Positions 19,221 to 27,325 of a stretch of 64,000 bases of DNA are shown piece by piece. The notes under the pieces were generated by a model that did no database searches, had not been told where the DNA came from, and was given only the letters and a program-made list of their open reading frames with translations. Position 1 is the stretch's first letter; every line of letters starts with the position of its first letter. The stretch comes from JBAXTE01 sp963556065 (GTDB lineage Bacteria > Bacteroidota > Bacteroidia > Bacteroidales > WCHB1-69), in assembly GCA_963556065.3 (NCBI GenBank), contig CAUVYH020000007.1:69079-133078 (forward strand). Direction: 5' to 3'. The position numbers and the translations under genes are program-made.

Positions 19221-20195
19221 TTATAGGATTTTATACCGAGTGCTTCTCAGTTCATATTTATGGCCCACCCACTTGTAAATTCGCTGAATTGAAAATGAAA
19301 GATTTTTTTTCTTTTCGAGGGCAGCGACAAGCTCTGTCGGCAAGCTATTCAGATCTTCGTTTTCCGTGTATTTATCTTTATCTATTTTGCCTTCGGTAAC
19401 CAGCATTAGTTCATCTCCTTTGAGACTATCCGCTTTGGTGATTTTTGTATCCCATGAGCACGACTCATCATATTCAAACCCTGCCATATCAAGCAAAAGT
19501 AATTCTGTGATTTTTCCATCTATACAATCAAATAATGAATATGATCCCCAAAATGGCCCCCCAAAGCCACCTATATAATTCACCATCTGCAACCCGTGAG
19601 CTCCCTTTTTATATTCTACTATCTCCGGTTTTGGCGACATACAAAACATTCCGTAAGTTCCCATTGCTATATTAAAATCAACACTTGACCAGCCATTTTC
19701 GTATAATTTCAGCAAAGCTAAGGAAAGAATCCCTGAACAAAATCTTCCCGTCAGAAGAAGATCCGGCTGTGCTTCTGTCGTATTCATTGCAACCCAAGCG
19801 TATTTTGAACTTAAGCTGTCCGTATAAGTATCACACATCACAAACCGGGAGTCGTATAAAACGGTGTCAATAAATTTCAGTGTGTCTTCTTCAAAATCAT
19901 TATTTACCGTCAACTCAGGCTTTGCATCATCACAATACCACAACACAACACTAAAAGTATCGGTATCAAAAAAAGGATATCGATAAAATGCCCCCGGATA
20001 AAAACTTTTAAGCAGCGAATCGGGATGAATCGATTTGATTAACTTGGGTTGATTAAAAACTTTCGATTTAATCAATCCTCCTTTAAGATAGGTTGCATTT
20101 GAATCGTTCATCATTTCCAATTCCTTTTGAGAATATGCTGAAAATAACGAATAAGAAAACACAAATAACAAAAATGTAAAGCTTTTAGCATTCAT
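19221..20195 (-). CDS. Secreted protein of unknown function
   Basis: The 324-residue protein has a signal peptide (FLLFVFSYSLFSAYSQ). The mature part is rich in aromatic and acidic residues, with Cys in LWYCDDAKPE, VMCDTYTD, GRFCSG and YGMFCMSPKPE. No family was recognised. It ends 3 nt before truA and is probably cotranscribed with it. It is likely periplasmic. The frame is intact. Confidence 0.6.
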   Translation of the reverse strand: MNAKSFTFLLFVFSYSLFSAYSQKELEMMNDSNATYLKGGLIKSKVFNQPKLIKSIHPDSLLKSFYPGAFYRYPFFDTDTFSVVLWYCDDAKPELTVNNDFEEDTLKFIDTVLYDSRFVMCDTYTDSLSSKYAWVAMNTTEAQPDLLLTGRFCSGILSLALLKLYENGWSSVDFNIAMGTYGMFCMSPKPEIVEYKKGAHGLQMVNYIGGFGGPFWGSYSLFDCIDGKITELLLLDMAGFEYDESCSWDTKITKADSLKGDELMLVTEGKIDKDKYTENEDLNSLPTELVAALEKKKNLSFSIQRIYKWVGHKYELRSTRYKIL

Positions 20196-20522
20196 AAAAT
20201 TAATAAATCAGGTTAGAATTGATACAAATCTACAAACTAAAATTGAGATAATATACAACATGAAATGCAATTAAATATTTCTCAAATTAAAATTGAATTA
20301 TTACGGCATAAAAGTACAAATTATATAGAAAAAATCAGCTGTATTAAAAACCTTTTGAGTTTTTTTTCAAAAATAAAATGTGCCATAATCTTCTCATTTA
20401 TTGCAGAATAGATTTTTTTAAGAAAAAAAAGCAAAAAAGTTTTTTGAAGTAATCAAAAAAAGGTATAAATTGGCTCTCAAAATAACAACAATAGTCGAAA
20501 AAACTAAAAACTGCTAGACAAA
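20196..20522. other. Divergent AT-rich promoter region upstream of the ATP synthase operon
   Basis: The 327 nt contain no supported gene. A possible atpB promoter lies near 20439-20475, with TTTTTTG followed by TATAAATTGG, a weak match to the Bacteroidota consensus. The left part should serve the leftward hypothetical gene. Confidence 0.4.
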
Positions 20523-21593
20523 ATGAATACCAATATTTCAAAAATAGTTATCCTCATTTCCTTATTTTTGATTTCAACTAGTATCAAAGCCGAAGAAGGC
20601 GAGAAAAAATTCAATGCCGGCGAAATGATTATCGAACATGTTATTGACCAACATGAATGGCATATCGCTCAAATCGGAGAAACTCATATTACGGTACCCT
20701 TACCTATTATTATTATTGATAATGGCAAACCTGTTGTATTTATGTCCAGTAAATTTCATCACGGGTCAGAAACATACAAAGGATACAAATTGGGCACAGA
20801 AGCACCTTATAAAGGGAAAATATATAAAGTGAAAGAAGACGGAACTCCCGACGAATCGGCAAGTCTTATCGACTTATCTATTACTAAAAATGTTTTCGCT
20901 CTGTTTTTTGGAATTATTATAATTTGCTGGATCATGATTTCTGTTGCCAAAACATACACAAAGCGCGCAGGCATGGCTCCTAAAGGGTTGCAGTCGCTAA
21001 TAGAACCGCTGATTGTATTTGTCCGTGACGACATTGTAAAACCCGCTATCGGTAAACATTACAAAAAATATTTACCTTTATTACTCACTATTTTCTTTTT
21101 TATTCTAATAAACAACCTACTCGGACTGATTCCACTATTTCCAGGCGGTGCAAATCTAACGGGAAATTTAGCAGTAACCGGAGTTCTTGCATTGTTTACA
21201 TTTTTAACCATTACTTTTAGTGGGAACAAAGCATATTGGACTCATATTATTAATGCACCAGGAGTGCCATGGTGGCTAAAAATCCCCATTCCTTTAATGC
21301 CAATCGTTGAAATTGTAGGTGTATTCACAAAGCCGTTCGTCCTCATGGTCCGTTTGTTTGCGAACATCACCGCAGGCCACATTATTGCGCTGGGATTTAT
21401 CGGATTAATCTTTATCTTTGGAGGTATGAGCGTAGCTGCAGGCTATGGGGTTTCGATTGTTTCCGTAATCTTTTACATATTTATGGGTCTATTGGAACTA
21501 CTGGTTGCGTTCATTCAGGCTTACGTATTTACGTTGCTATCATCCATTTACATCGGGATGGCCACAGAAGAGCATCATGAAAAAGCGCACTAA
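20523..21593 (+). CDS. atpB: ATP synthase F0 subunit a
   Basis: Subunit a forms the proton half-channels next to the c ring. The 356-residue protein has a signal-like N-terminus (LISLFLISTSIKAEE), a periplasmic extension of roughly 110 residues common in Bacteroidota, and then membrane helices. The essential arginine is Arg277 in LMVRLFANITAGHIIALG, and the C-terminal helix pair contains LLELLVAFIQAYVFTLLSSIYIG. It is the first gene of atpBEFHAG. The frame is intact. Confidence 0.95.
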   Translation: MNTNISKIVILISLFLISTSIKAEEGEKKFNAGEMIIEHVIDQHEWHIAQIGETHITVPLPIIIIDNGKPVVFMSSKFHHGSETYKGYKLGTEAPYKGKIYKVKEDGTPDESASLIDLSITKNVFALFFGIIIICWIMISVAKTYTKRAGMAPKGLQSLIEPLIVFVRDDIVKPAIGKHYKKYLPLLLTIFFFILINNLLGLIPLFPGGANLTGNLAVTGVLALFTFLTITFSGNKAYWTHIINAPGVPWWLKIPIPLMPIVEIVGVFTKPFVLMVRLFANITAGHIIALGFIGLIFIFGGMSVAAGYGVSIVSVIFYIFMGLLELLVAFIQAYVFTLLSSIYIGMATEEHHEKAH

Positions 21594-21733
21594 AGGTGAG
21601 TGATCCGCATAGCGCAACAAATCCGAAGACTGAGCGGAGCCGAAGCTGAAGAAGGAAAAGGCCAAAGGAAAAGAAAAAAATTAAAAAGTCTGAAAAATAA
21701 ACAAAATAAATCAATAACCTAAAAAACAAAGTT
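21594..21733. repeat. Spacer with GACTGAGCGGAG-type intergenic word
   Basis: The 140-nt gap between atpB and atpE contains GACTGAGCGGAGCCGAAG (around 21628-21645). A near copy, GACTGAGCGAAGTCGAAG, is at about 51851-51868. The remainder is purine rich. It is unusual to find this repeat inside an ATP synthase operon. Confidence 0.5.
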
Positions 21734-21991
21734 ATGTCATTATTATCAGTAATGTTAGAAGCAGCAGGCGATATGGCTATCGCTAAAATGGGTGCCGGTA
21801 TTGGTGCTGGTATTGCAACAATTGGTGCAGGTATGGGTATTGGTAACATCGGTAAAGGTGCATTGGAATCAATTGCACGTCAACCTGAAGTTGCAGGAGA
21901 TATTCGTTCGAACATGATTGTAGCAGCCGCACTTATCGAAGGTGTTGCATTTTTTGCTATCGTAGTGTGTATGCTTATACTTTTCGTATAG
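21734..21991 (+). CDS. atpE: ATP synthase F0 subunit c
   Basis: The 85-residue hairpin of two membrane helices builds the rotor ring. Helix 1 contains the glycine-rich packing motif GAGIGAGIATIGAGMGIG, the polar loop is ARQPE, and the ion-binding carboxylate is Glu69 in ALIEGVAFFAIVV. The residues that make sodium-specific rings (Gln in helix 1, Ser or Thr after the Glu) are absent, so proton coupling is inferred. A stem-loop follows before atpF. Confidence 0.96.
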   Translation: MSLLSVMLEAAGDMAIAKMGAGIGAGIATIGAGMGIGNIGKGALESIARQPEVAGDIRSNMIVAAALIEGVAFFAIVVCMLILFV

Positions 21992-22001
21992 GTATAATCG
22001 G

Positions 22002-22034
22002 AGAGTAACAGCAACGGTTGGTTGTTGTTACTCT
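22002..22034 (+). terminator. 14-bp stem-loop between atpE and atpF
   Basis: The arms AGAGTAACAGCAAC (22002-22015) and GTTGTTGTTACTCT (22021-22034) pair over 14 positions with one G-U wobble and a 5-nt loop, followed by TTTATTTTC. It could be a partial terminator or an RNA-stability element that raises c-subunit yield over downstream genes. Confidence 0.7.
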
Positions 22035-22072
22035 TTATTTTCAATAAAACAACAACCTAAAAATATTACAAC

Positions 22073-22567
22073 ATGGAATTGATTACACCAGGAATTGGTT
22101 TGGTATTTTGGATGCTCTTGAGTTTCGGATTATTGCTTTTTATCCTCAAGAAGTTTGCTTGGAAGCCAATTATCAACATGTTAGACGAACGCGATAACAC
22201 AATTAGTGAAGCTTTAGATCAAGCAAAAATTGCCCGCGAAGAGATGAAAACATTACAATCTAATAATGAACTTTTAATCATTCAGGCAAAAGAAGAACGC
22301 GACTCAATTATTATTGAAGCCCGTAAAATACGGGAGAAAATGATTGAAGAAGCTAAAATTAAAGCTAACGAAGAATCGCAACGTATTATCGAATCGGCTA
22401 AAGAAAGTATTAATTACGAAAAACTAAGGGCTATTACCGATTTAAAAAACCAAGTTGCTCAACTATCCATCGATATCGCAGAAAAGCTCTTAACCAATGA
22501 GCTTTCGGATAAAGAGAAGCAAAATAAAATGATTGAAGGAATGTTGGACGAAGTTCGTTTTAACTAA
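22073..22567 (+). CDS. atpF: ATP synthase F0 subunit b
   Basis: Subunit b is the peripheral stalk. The 164-residue protein has one N-terminal membrane helix (IGLVFWMLLSFGLLLFILKK) and then WKPIINMLDERDNTISEAL, the conserved hinge region. A long charged helix follows that would form the parallel stalk dimer and bind delta. Length is normal. It is separated from atpE by the stem-loop and from atpH by 16 nt. Confidence 0.95.
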   Translation: MELITPGIGLVFWMLLSFGLLLFILKKFAWKPIINMLDERDNTISEALDQAKIAREEMKTLQSNNELLIIQAKEERDSIIIEARKIREKMIEEAKIKANEESQRIIESAKESINYEKLRAITDLKNQVAQLSIDIAEKLLTNELSDKEKQNKMIEGMLDEVRFN

Positions 22568-22583
22568 TACAACAAAATAAAGA

Positions 22584-23141
22584 ATGAAGACGAGCAAAAT
22601 TTCCGGCAGATATGCAAAAGCACTCTTCGATTTTGCCTCTGAGCAAAATCTTATTGAGCCATTATATGCCGATATGAATTTGATTAATCAAACTTATGTT
22701 ACGTCCCCTGATTTTGCTGTTGCTATGCGAAGTCCCATAATTCGTCCCGACAAAAAAATAAAAATTTTCTCCACAGTTTTTAAAGATCGGATTAATACCG
22801 TTACCTTAAACTATTTGAATATCATCTTTAAAAAAGGGAGAGAATTGTACATCCATGATATTGTGTACCAATTTGTACAATTATACAAAATTCACCACAA
22901 TATTCAGGACGTTATCGTAATTACGCCAATGACAATAACGGACGAAATCAGGCAACAACTAATCGTTCGTTTAAGCAGGCAATTGAACAAAACCATCGAA
23001 TTGGTTGAGAAAATTGACACCTCTTTAGTAGGCGGTATGATTGTAAAAGTAGGAGACCGATTAATAGATACTTCAATCAGCGGTAAAATCAAACGATTGG
23101 AACAGGAATTTTCGACGAATATATATAATAAAGCATATTAA
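22584..23141 (+). CDS. atpH: ATP synthase F1 subunit delta
   Basis: Delta links the b stalk to the top of the alpha3beta3 head. The 185-residue protein begins with the family pattern ISGRYAKALFDFASEQ, with a helical N-terminal domain and a C-terminal domain containing EKIDTSLVGGMIVKVGDRLID. Length is normal. It sits 16 nt after atpF and 23 nt before atpA. Confidence 0.95.
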   Translation: MKTSKISGRYAKALFDFASEQNLIEPLYADMNLINQTYVTSPDFAVAMRSPIIRPDKKIKIFSTVFKDRINTVTLNYLNIIFKKGRELYIHDIVYQFVQLYKIHHNIQDVIVITPMTITDEIRQQLIVRLSRQLNKTIELVEKIDTSLVGGMIVKVGDRLIDTSISGKIKRLEQEFSTNIYNKAY

Positions 23142-23164
23142 AATACATAATTCTGTAAACAACT

Positions 23165-24745
23165 ATGGCAGAAATTAAACCAGCAGAAGTATCGGCAATA
23201 TTGCGTCAGCAACTTGCCGGATTTCAAACAGAAACCGAATTACAAGAAACCGGAACCATCCTTGAAATTGGTGACGGTATTGCTCGTGTTTACGGACTGA
23301 CCCAAGCGCAATCGGGCGAGTTAGTTCAGTTTGAAAAATCCAACGTACTTGGAATCGTGCTTAACTTAGAAGAAGACAATGTTGGAGTTGTGCTTTTAGG
23401 TGAAGCCAAAACATTAACGGAAGGTGATATTTGCAAAAGAACACGTCAGATTGCTTCTATTAATGTAAGCGAAAAGATGATGGGACGTGTAATTAACACT
23501 TTAGGTGAGCCGATCGACGGCAAAGGAGAAATTGAAGGCCCATTATATGAAATGCCACTGGAACGTAAAGCTCCCGGTGTTATTTTCCGTCAGCCTGTAA
23601 AAGAACCATTACAAACAGGTATCAAGGCCATTGATGCAATGATTCCTATTGGAAGAGGCCAACGAGAATTGATTATTGGTGACCGCCAAACCGGAAAAAC
23701 AGCAATTGCAATCGACACTATTATCAATCAGAAAGAATTTTACGATAAAGGAGAGCCTATTTACTGTATTTATGTGGCTATCGGACAAAAGGGATCTACT
23801 GTTGCAAATATCGTTAAAACGTTAGAAGAACATGGAGCAATGGCCTACACCGTAATTGTAGCGGCTACTGCTTCCGATTCGGCAGCAATGCAGTTCTACG
23901 CTCCATTTGCCGGTGCATCGATTGGCGAATTTTTCCGCGATACCGGTCGTTCCGCTTTAATCATTTACGACGACTTATCGAAACAAGCAGTAGCATATCG
24001 TGAAGTTTCGTTGTTACTTCGTCGTCCACCTGGCCGTGAAGCATATCCGGGAGATGTTTTTTACTTACACTCACGATTACTCGAAAGGGCCGCTAAAGTC
24101 ATCGAATCAAGTGCCGTTGTTAAAGACATGAACGATCTTCCCGAGTCAATCAGACCTTTGGTTAAAGGAGGTGGTTCGCTCACTGCGCTTCCAATTATAG
24201 AGACTCAGGCTGGTGATGTGTCGGCATATATTCCAACTAACGTGATTTCAATTACCGATGGACAGATATTCCTCGAAACCAACCTATTCAACTCTGGAGT
24301 TCGTCCGGCAATCAACGTTGGTATTTCGGTATCCCGTGTGGGTGGAAATGCACAAATAAAGTCGATGAAGAAGATAGCAGGAACATTAAAAATAGATCAG
24401 GCCGGATATCGTGAGTTGGAAGCGTTCTCAAAATTCGGCTCCGACTTGGATGCTGCTACTAAATCCGTTTTGGACAAAGGTGCACGCAATGTTGAAATTT
24501 TAAAACAACCTCAGTATTCGCCAATGCCTGTTGAAAAACAAATTGCAATTATTTACTGCGGTACAAAAGGATTGTTGCAAAACATTCCTGCAAATAGGGT
24601 TCAAGATTTTGAAATCGAGTATCTACATCATTTGGAGACTCAACATGCCAAAACATTATCCGAACTAAAGGCTGGCATGCTAAATGATGAAATCACCAAG
24701 GTATTAGATACCGCTTGTGCCGAAATTTCACGAAAATACGAATAG
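23165..24745 (+). CDS. atpA: ATP synthase F1 subunit alpha
   Basis: Alpha holds the non-catalytic nucleotide sites of the F1 head. The 526-residue protein has the Walker A motif GDRQTGKTAIAIDT, the beta-barrel start ILEIGDGIARVYGLTQAQSG and the signature PAINVGISVSRVGGNAQ. These distinguish it from beta, which is absent from this window. A 14-bp stem-loop separates it from atpG. Confidence 0.97.
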   Translation: MAEIKPAEVSAILRQQLAGFQTETELQETGTILEIGDGIARVYGLTQAQSGELVQFEKSNVLGIVLNLEEDNVGVVLLGEAKTLTEGDICKRTRQIASINVSEKMMGRVINTLGEPIDGKGEIEGPLYEMPLERKAPGVIFRQPVKEPLQTGIKAIDAMIPIGRGQRELIIGDRQTGKTAIAIDTIINQKEFYDKGEPIYCIYVAIGQKGSTVANIVKTLEEHGAMAYTVIVAATASDSAAMQFYAPFAGASIGEFFRDTGRSALIIYDDLSKQAVAYREVSLLLRRPPGREAYPGDVFYLHSRLLERAAKVIESSAVVKDMNDLPESIRPLVKGGGSLTALPIIETQAGDVSAYIPTNVISITDGQIFLETNLFNSGVRPAINVGISVSRVGGNAQIKSMKKIAGTLKIDQAGYRELEAFSKFGSDLDAATKSVLDKGARNVEILKQPQYSPMPVEKQIAIIYCGTKGLLQNIPANRVQDFEIEYLHHLETQHAKTLSELKAGMLNDEITKVLDTACAEISRKYE

Positions 24746-24754
24746 ACGAATATC

Positions 24755-24787
24755 GGGAACCGGGCAATGCTTAATTGTTCGGTTCCC
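24755..24787 (+). terminator. 14-bp stem-loop between atpA and atpG
   Basis: The arms GGGAACCGGGCAAT (24755-24768) and ATTGTTCGGTTCCC (24774-24787) pair over 14 positions including two G-U wobbles, with the loop GCTTA, then ATTTTG. The size and layout resemble the hairpin after atpE. It has no long T tract, so an mRNA-processing or stability role is as likely as termination. Confidence 0.65.
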
Positions 24788-24818
24788 ATTTTGAAAATAA
24801 CAAATTTTACAACTGAAT

Positions 24819-25703
24819 ATGGCAAATTTAAAAGAAGTACGAATTAGAATTGCTTCGGTTCAATCGACACAGAAGATTACCAGCGCCATGAAAATGGTAT
24901 CTGCTTCGAAGTTGAGAAAAGCTCAGAACGCAATTATTAAACTTCGTCCCTATTCAACAAAACTGAATCAAATACTAGAGAGCATTTCGGAAAATAACGA
25001 CGAAGGTTCAGCAAATCCTTTTGGAGTTACTCGTCCTGTCCAACACGTTACATTGGTATTAATCTCATCAAACAGAGGTATGTGCGGGAGCTTTAATGCA
25101 AATGTGATAAAAATGGGACTCCAGTTGATCCATGAGAAATATGCAAACCTATACAAAAATAACAATTTAAGCATCATTACTATTGGAAAACGCACTACGG
25201 AATATTTTACTAAACGCGGATATCCGGTAATCGCTTCTGATATTGCAATTACCGAAAATCCAAATTATAACGATTCCAATACTCTCTCCGCAAAAATCAT
25301 GGATGCCTTTTTAAATCACAAAACCGATCATGTTGATATCGTATATAACCAATTTAAAAATGCAGCCACTCAGGTATTAGTCAATGAACAATTTCTTCCT
25401 ATTAAAAGGAAAGAGATATCACAATCTTCCGAAAGCAATTTTGCCGTTGATTATATTTTTGAACCGTCGAAAGAGATTATTATTGAACAGTTGGTACCAA
25501 AAATCCTCCGATTGCAGTTTTATAAATCGATACTGGATTCCGTTGCATCCGAACACGGGGCACGTATGACTGCTATGCACAAAGCAACCGACAATGCCGG
25601 TGAATTGATAAAATCGCTTAAACTATCGTACAACAAAGCTCGTCAAGCAGCAATTACCAATGAAATTTCGGAGATTGTCTCCGGTGCTAATGCACTTGGA
25701 TAG
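24819..25703 (+). CDS. atpG: ATP synthase F1 subunit gamma
   Basis: Gamma is the central rotating shaft. The 294-residue protein has the N-terminal helix VRIRIASVQSTQKITSAMKM and the C-terminal helix ending KARQAAITNEISEIVSGANA, the two conserved coiled-coil parts. The central Rossmann-like part contains LISSNRGMCGSFNANV. It is the last gene of the operon and is followed by a clear terminator. Confidence 0.96.
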   Translation: MANLKEVRIRIASVQSTQKITSAMKMVSASKLRKAQNAIIKLRPYSTKLNQILESISENNDEGSANPFGVTRPVQHVTLVLISSNRGMCGSFNANVIKMGLQLIHEKYANLYKNNNLSIITIGKRTTEYFTKRGYPVIASDIAITENPNYNDSNTLSAKIMDAFLNHKTDHVDIVYNQFKNAATQVLVNEQFLPIKRKEISQSSESNFAVDYIFEPSKEIIIEQLVPKILRLQFYKSILDSVASEHGARMTAMHKATDNAGELIKSLKLSYNKARQAAITNEISEIVSGANALG

Positions 25704-25725
25704 GATATTGACCCAAATTCTATAC

Positions 25726-25752
25726 AAAAGGCAGAATGGTCTGCCTTTTTTT
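25726..25752 (+). terminator. Terminator of the ATP synthase operon
   Basis: AAAAGGCAGA and TCTGCCTTTT pair over 10 bp around an ATGG loop and run into a T tract, 22 nt after atpG. Confidence 0.85.
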
Positions 25753-25830
25753 ATGCAAAAAGAATGTTCATCCAAAAACAAATCAGGTATAATTTTGTTA
25801 ATAGGTCAAACAACTTAAAAATCTAACATT

Positions 25831-26346
25831 ATGATATCAAAAAAAGTAGAAGATGCGATCAATCTTCAAATCAGAGAAGAAGAAGATTCGTCAAGAATCT
25901 ATTTAGCCATGGCCTCATGGTGTGATGCAAACGGGTTTCCTGGAGCTGCCTCTTTTTTTTACCGCCAAACACTGGAAGAGCGATTTCATGCTCTTAAATT
26001 CATTCAATACGTGAACGAACGTGGCGGGCATGCCGTATTAAAAACATTACCGGAGCCTGCGAATTCGTTCGATACGCTTATTGATCTTTTCAAAGAAACA
26101 CTAAAGCACGAAGAATATATCACAGGTTGCATCAATAAAGTATATGAAGTAACCATGCAAGAAAAAGATTTCACCACGCAAACTTGGTTGCAATTTTTTA
26201 TCACCGAACAACTTGAAGAAGAAGCTACTGTCCGTGCAATTTTGGATAAATTTAATATGGTAGGTGACAATAAGAGCGGTTATTACCTTCTCGATCAAGA
26301 GCTTGCCGTACTTGGAGCCCGTCCTGTAGGAGTTCCCACAGCATAA
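25831..26346 (+). CDS. ftnA: Non-haem ferritin
   Basis: The 171-residue four-helix protein oxidises and stores iron. It shows the bacterial ferritin pattern: REEEDSSRIYLAMASWCD in helix A, FFYRQTLEERFHALKFIQYV with ferroxidase Glu and His in helix B, and FITEQLEEEATVRAILDKF in helix D. No transit or signal sequence is present, so it is cytoplasmic. It is a single-gene unit between two strong terminators. Confidence 0.93.
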   Translation: MISKKVEDAINLQIREEEDSSRIYLAMASWCDANGFPGAASFFYRQTLEERFHALKFIQYVNERGGHAVLKTLPEPANSFDTLIDLFKETLKHEEYITGCINKVYEVTMQEKDFTTQTWLQFFITEQLEEEATVRAILDKFNMVGDNKSGYYLLDQELAVLGARPVGVPTA

Positions 26347-26354
26347 AAAATTCA

Positions 26355-26405
26355 TTAAGAAACAGAAAACGGCATTAAAAGTGAATGCCGTTTTCTGTTT
26401 CTTAA
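26355..26405. terminator. Bidirectional terminator between ferritin and ispE
   Basis: A perfect 22-bp inverted repeat (26355-26376 and 26384-26405) encloses a 7-nt loop. Inner arms are AACGGCATT and AATGCCGTT. It lies between the convergent ends of the ferritin gene and ispE and can stop transcription from both sides. Confidence 0.9.
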
Positions 26406-26407
26406 AT

Positions 26408-27223
26408 CTATAGCTCCCCTTCAAAACTACACCACGAGGAAGGAATTTTCAACGGAGATGGAACCGTATCAAAAATTCCATAACAAGCGGCACCACTACC
26501 CGACATCTGGGCATAAACCGCTCCGGCATCATAAAGTTGCTGCTTTAATCGTGCAATGGCAGGATATATTTTAAAAATAGTAGTTTCAAAATCATTTACC
26601 ACACATTCCTTCCATCTATCAAATGGTTGAACCGTTAGCGCTTCAAGTGAATCACGATTCGAATTGGGGATTATATTTTGGTATGCTTGTGCTGTAGAAA
26701 TATGGATATCGGGTTTGACGATTAAAAGTTTTTTATTTGACAAATTCAAGTTTATCGGTTTTAGATCATTTCCTCTCCCCTCGCCCAATTGAGGATTATC
26801 GTGAAGGAAATAAGCACAATCGCTCCCCAATTCCGAAGCAAAGCTCCATAATTTGTCATATTCAATTTTCAGATCAAACAACTCGTTAATGATCAACAAA
26901 GTTGCCGTACCATCTGCCGACCCTCCACCCAGTCCTGCTCCCATGGGAACCATTTTGTGTAAGTAAAGCTCTACAGATGGAAACCGATAGTGTCTGCGAA
27001 GTAACTGTACCGCTTTAAAACATAAATTCCCTTCTACCGGTTCGTCTATTTTTATCCCAGTCATAAAATATTGATCGGTCTTGGAATTCGTTTCGATAAT
27101 TTCCACCGCATCACTTAAAAATTTTACCGGGTAAAATATCGTTTGAATATTGTGAAAATTATCAGTACGACGATTCATAATCTGAAGACCAATGTTAATT
27201 TTACAGTTTGAGAATTGTATCAT
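26408..27223 (-). CDS. ispE: 4-diphosphocytidyl-2-C-methyl-D-erythritol kinase
   Basis: IspE phosphorylates CDP-ME in the MEP isoprenoid pathway, feeding IspF. The 271-residue GHMP kinase has the substrate start CKINIGLQIMNRRTDNFH, the ATP loop VPMGAGLGGGSADGTATLL and a C-terminal MSGSGAACYGIF. The ATG at 27221-27223 was chosen because the -7 element TATTTTTG lies 27 nt upstream; a longer reading from 27280 would start before the promoter. Convergent with ferritin and divergent from the GH3 gene. Confidence 0.95.
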   Translation of the reverse strand: MIQFSNCKINIGLQIMNRRTDNFHNIQTIFYPVKFLSDAVEIIETNSKTDQYFMTGIKIDEPVEGNLCFKAVQLLRRHYRFPSVELYLHKMVPMGAGLGGGSADGTATLLIINELFDLKIEYDKLWSFASELGSDCAYFLHDNPQLGEGRGNDLKPINLNLSNKKLLIVKPDIHISTAQAYQNIIPNSNRDSLEALTVQPFDRWKECVVNDFETTIFKIYPAIARLKQQLYDAGAVYAQMSGSGAACYGIFDTVPSPLKIPSSWCSFEGEL

Positions 27224-27249
27224 CGTTTTTTTTTTGTAGATTTGACCAA

Positions 27250-27257
27250 CAAAAATA
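27250..27257 (-). promoter_or_regulatory. -7 promoter element for ispE
   Basis: On the minus strand TATTTTTG matches TAnnTTTG and lies 26 nt before the ispE ATG. Confidence 0.55.
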
Positions 27258-27325
27258 CGTGCAACAATTGAAGAAAGCAAATATTAATGTGATAAACCTT
27301 TTTAATCTCCGCTCAAAAGCAGCCT

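Noticed and set aside
21734..21991. Sodium-coupled c ring
   Set aside because: The Gln in helix 1 and the Ser/Thr after the key Glu are missing.
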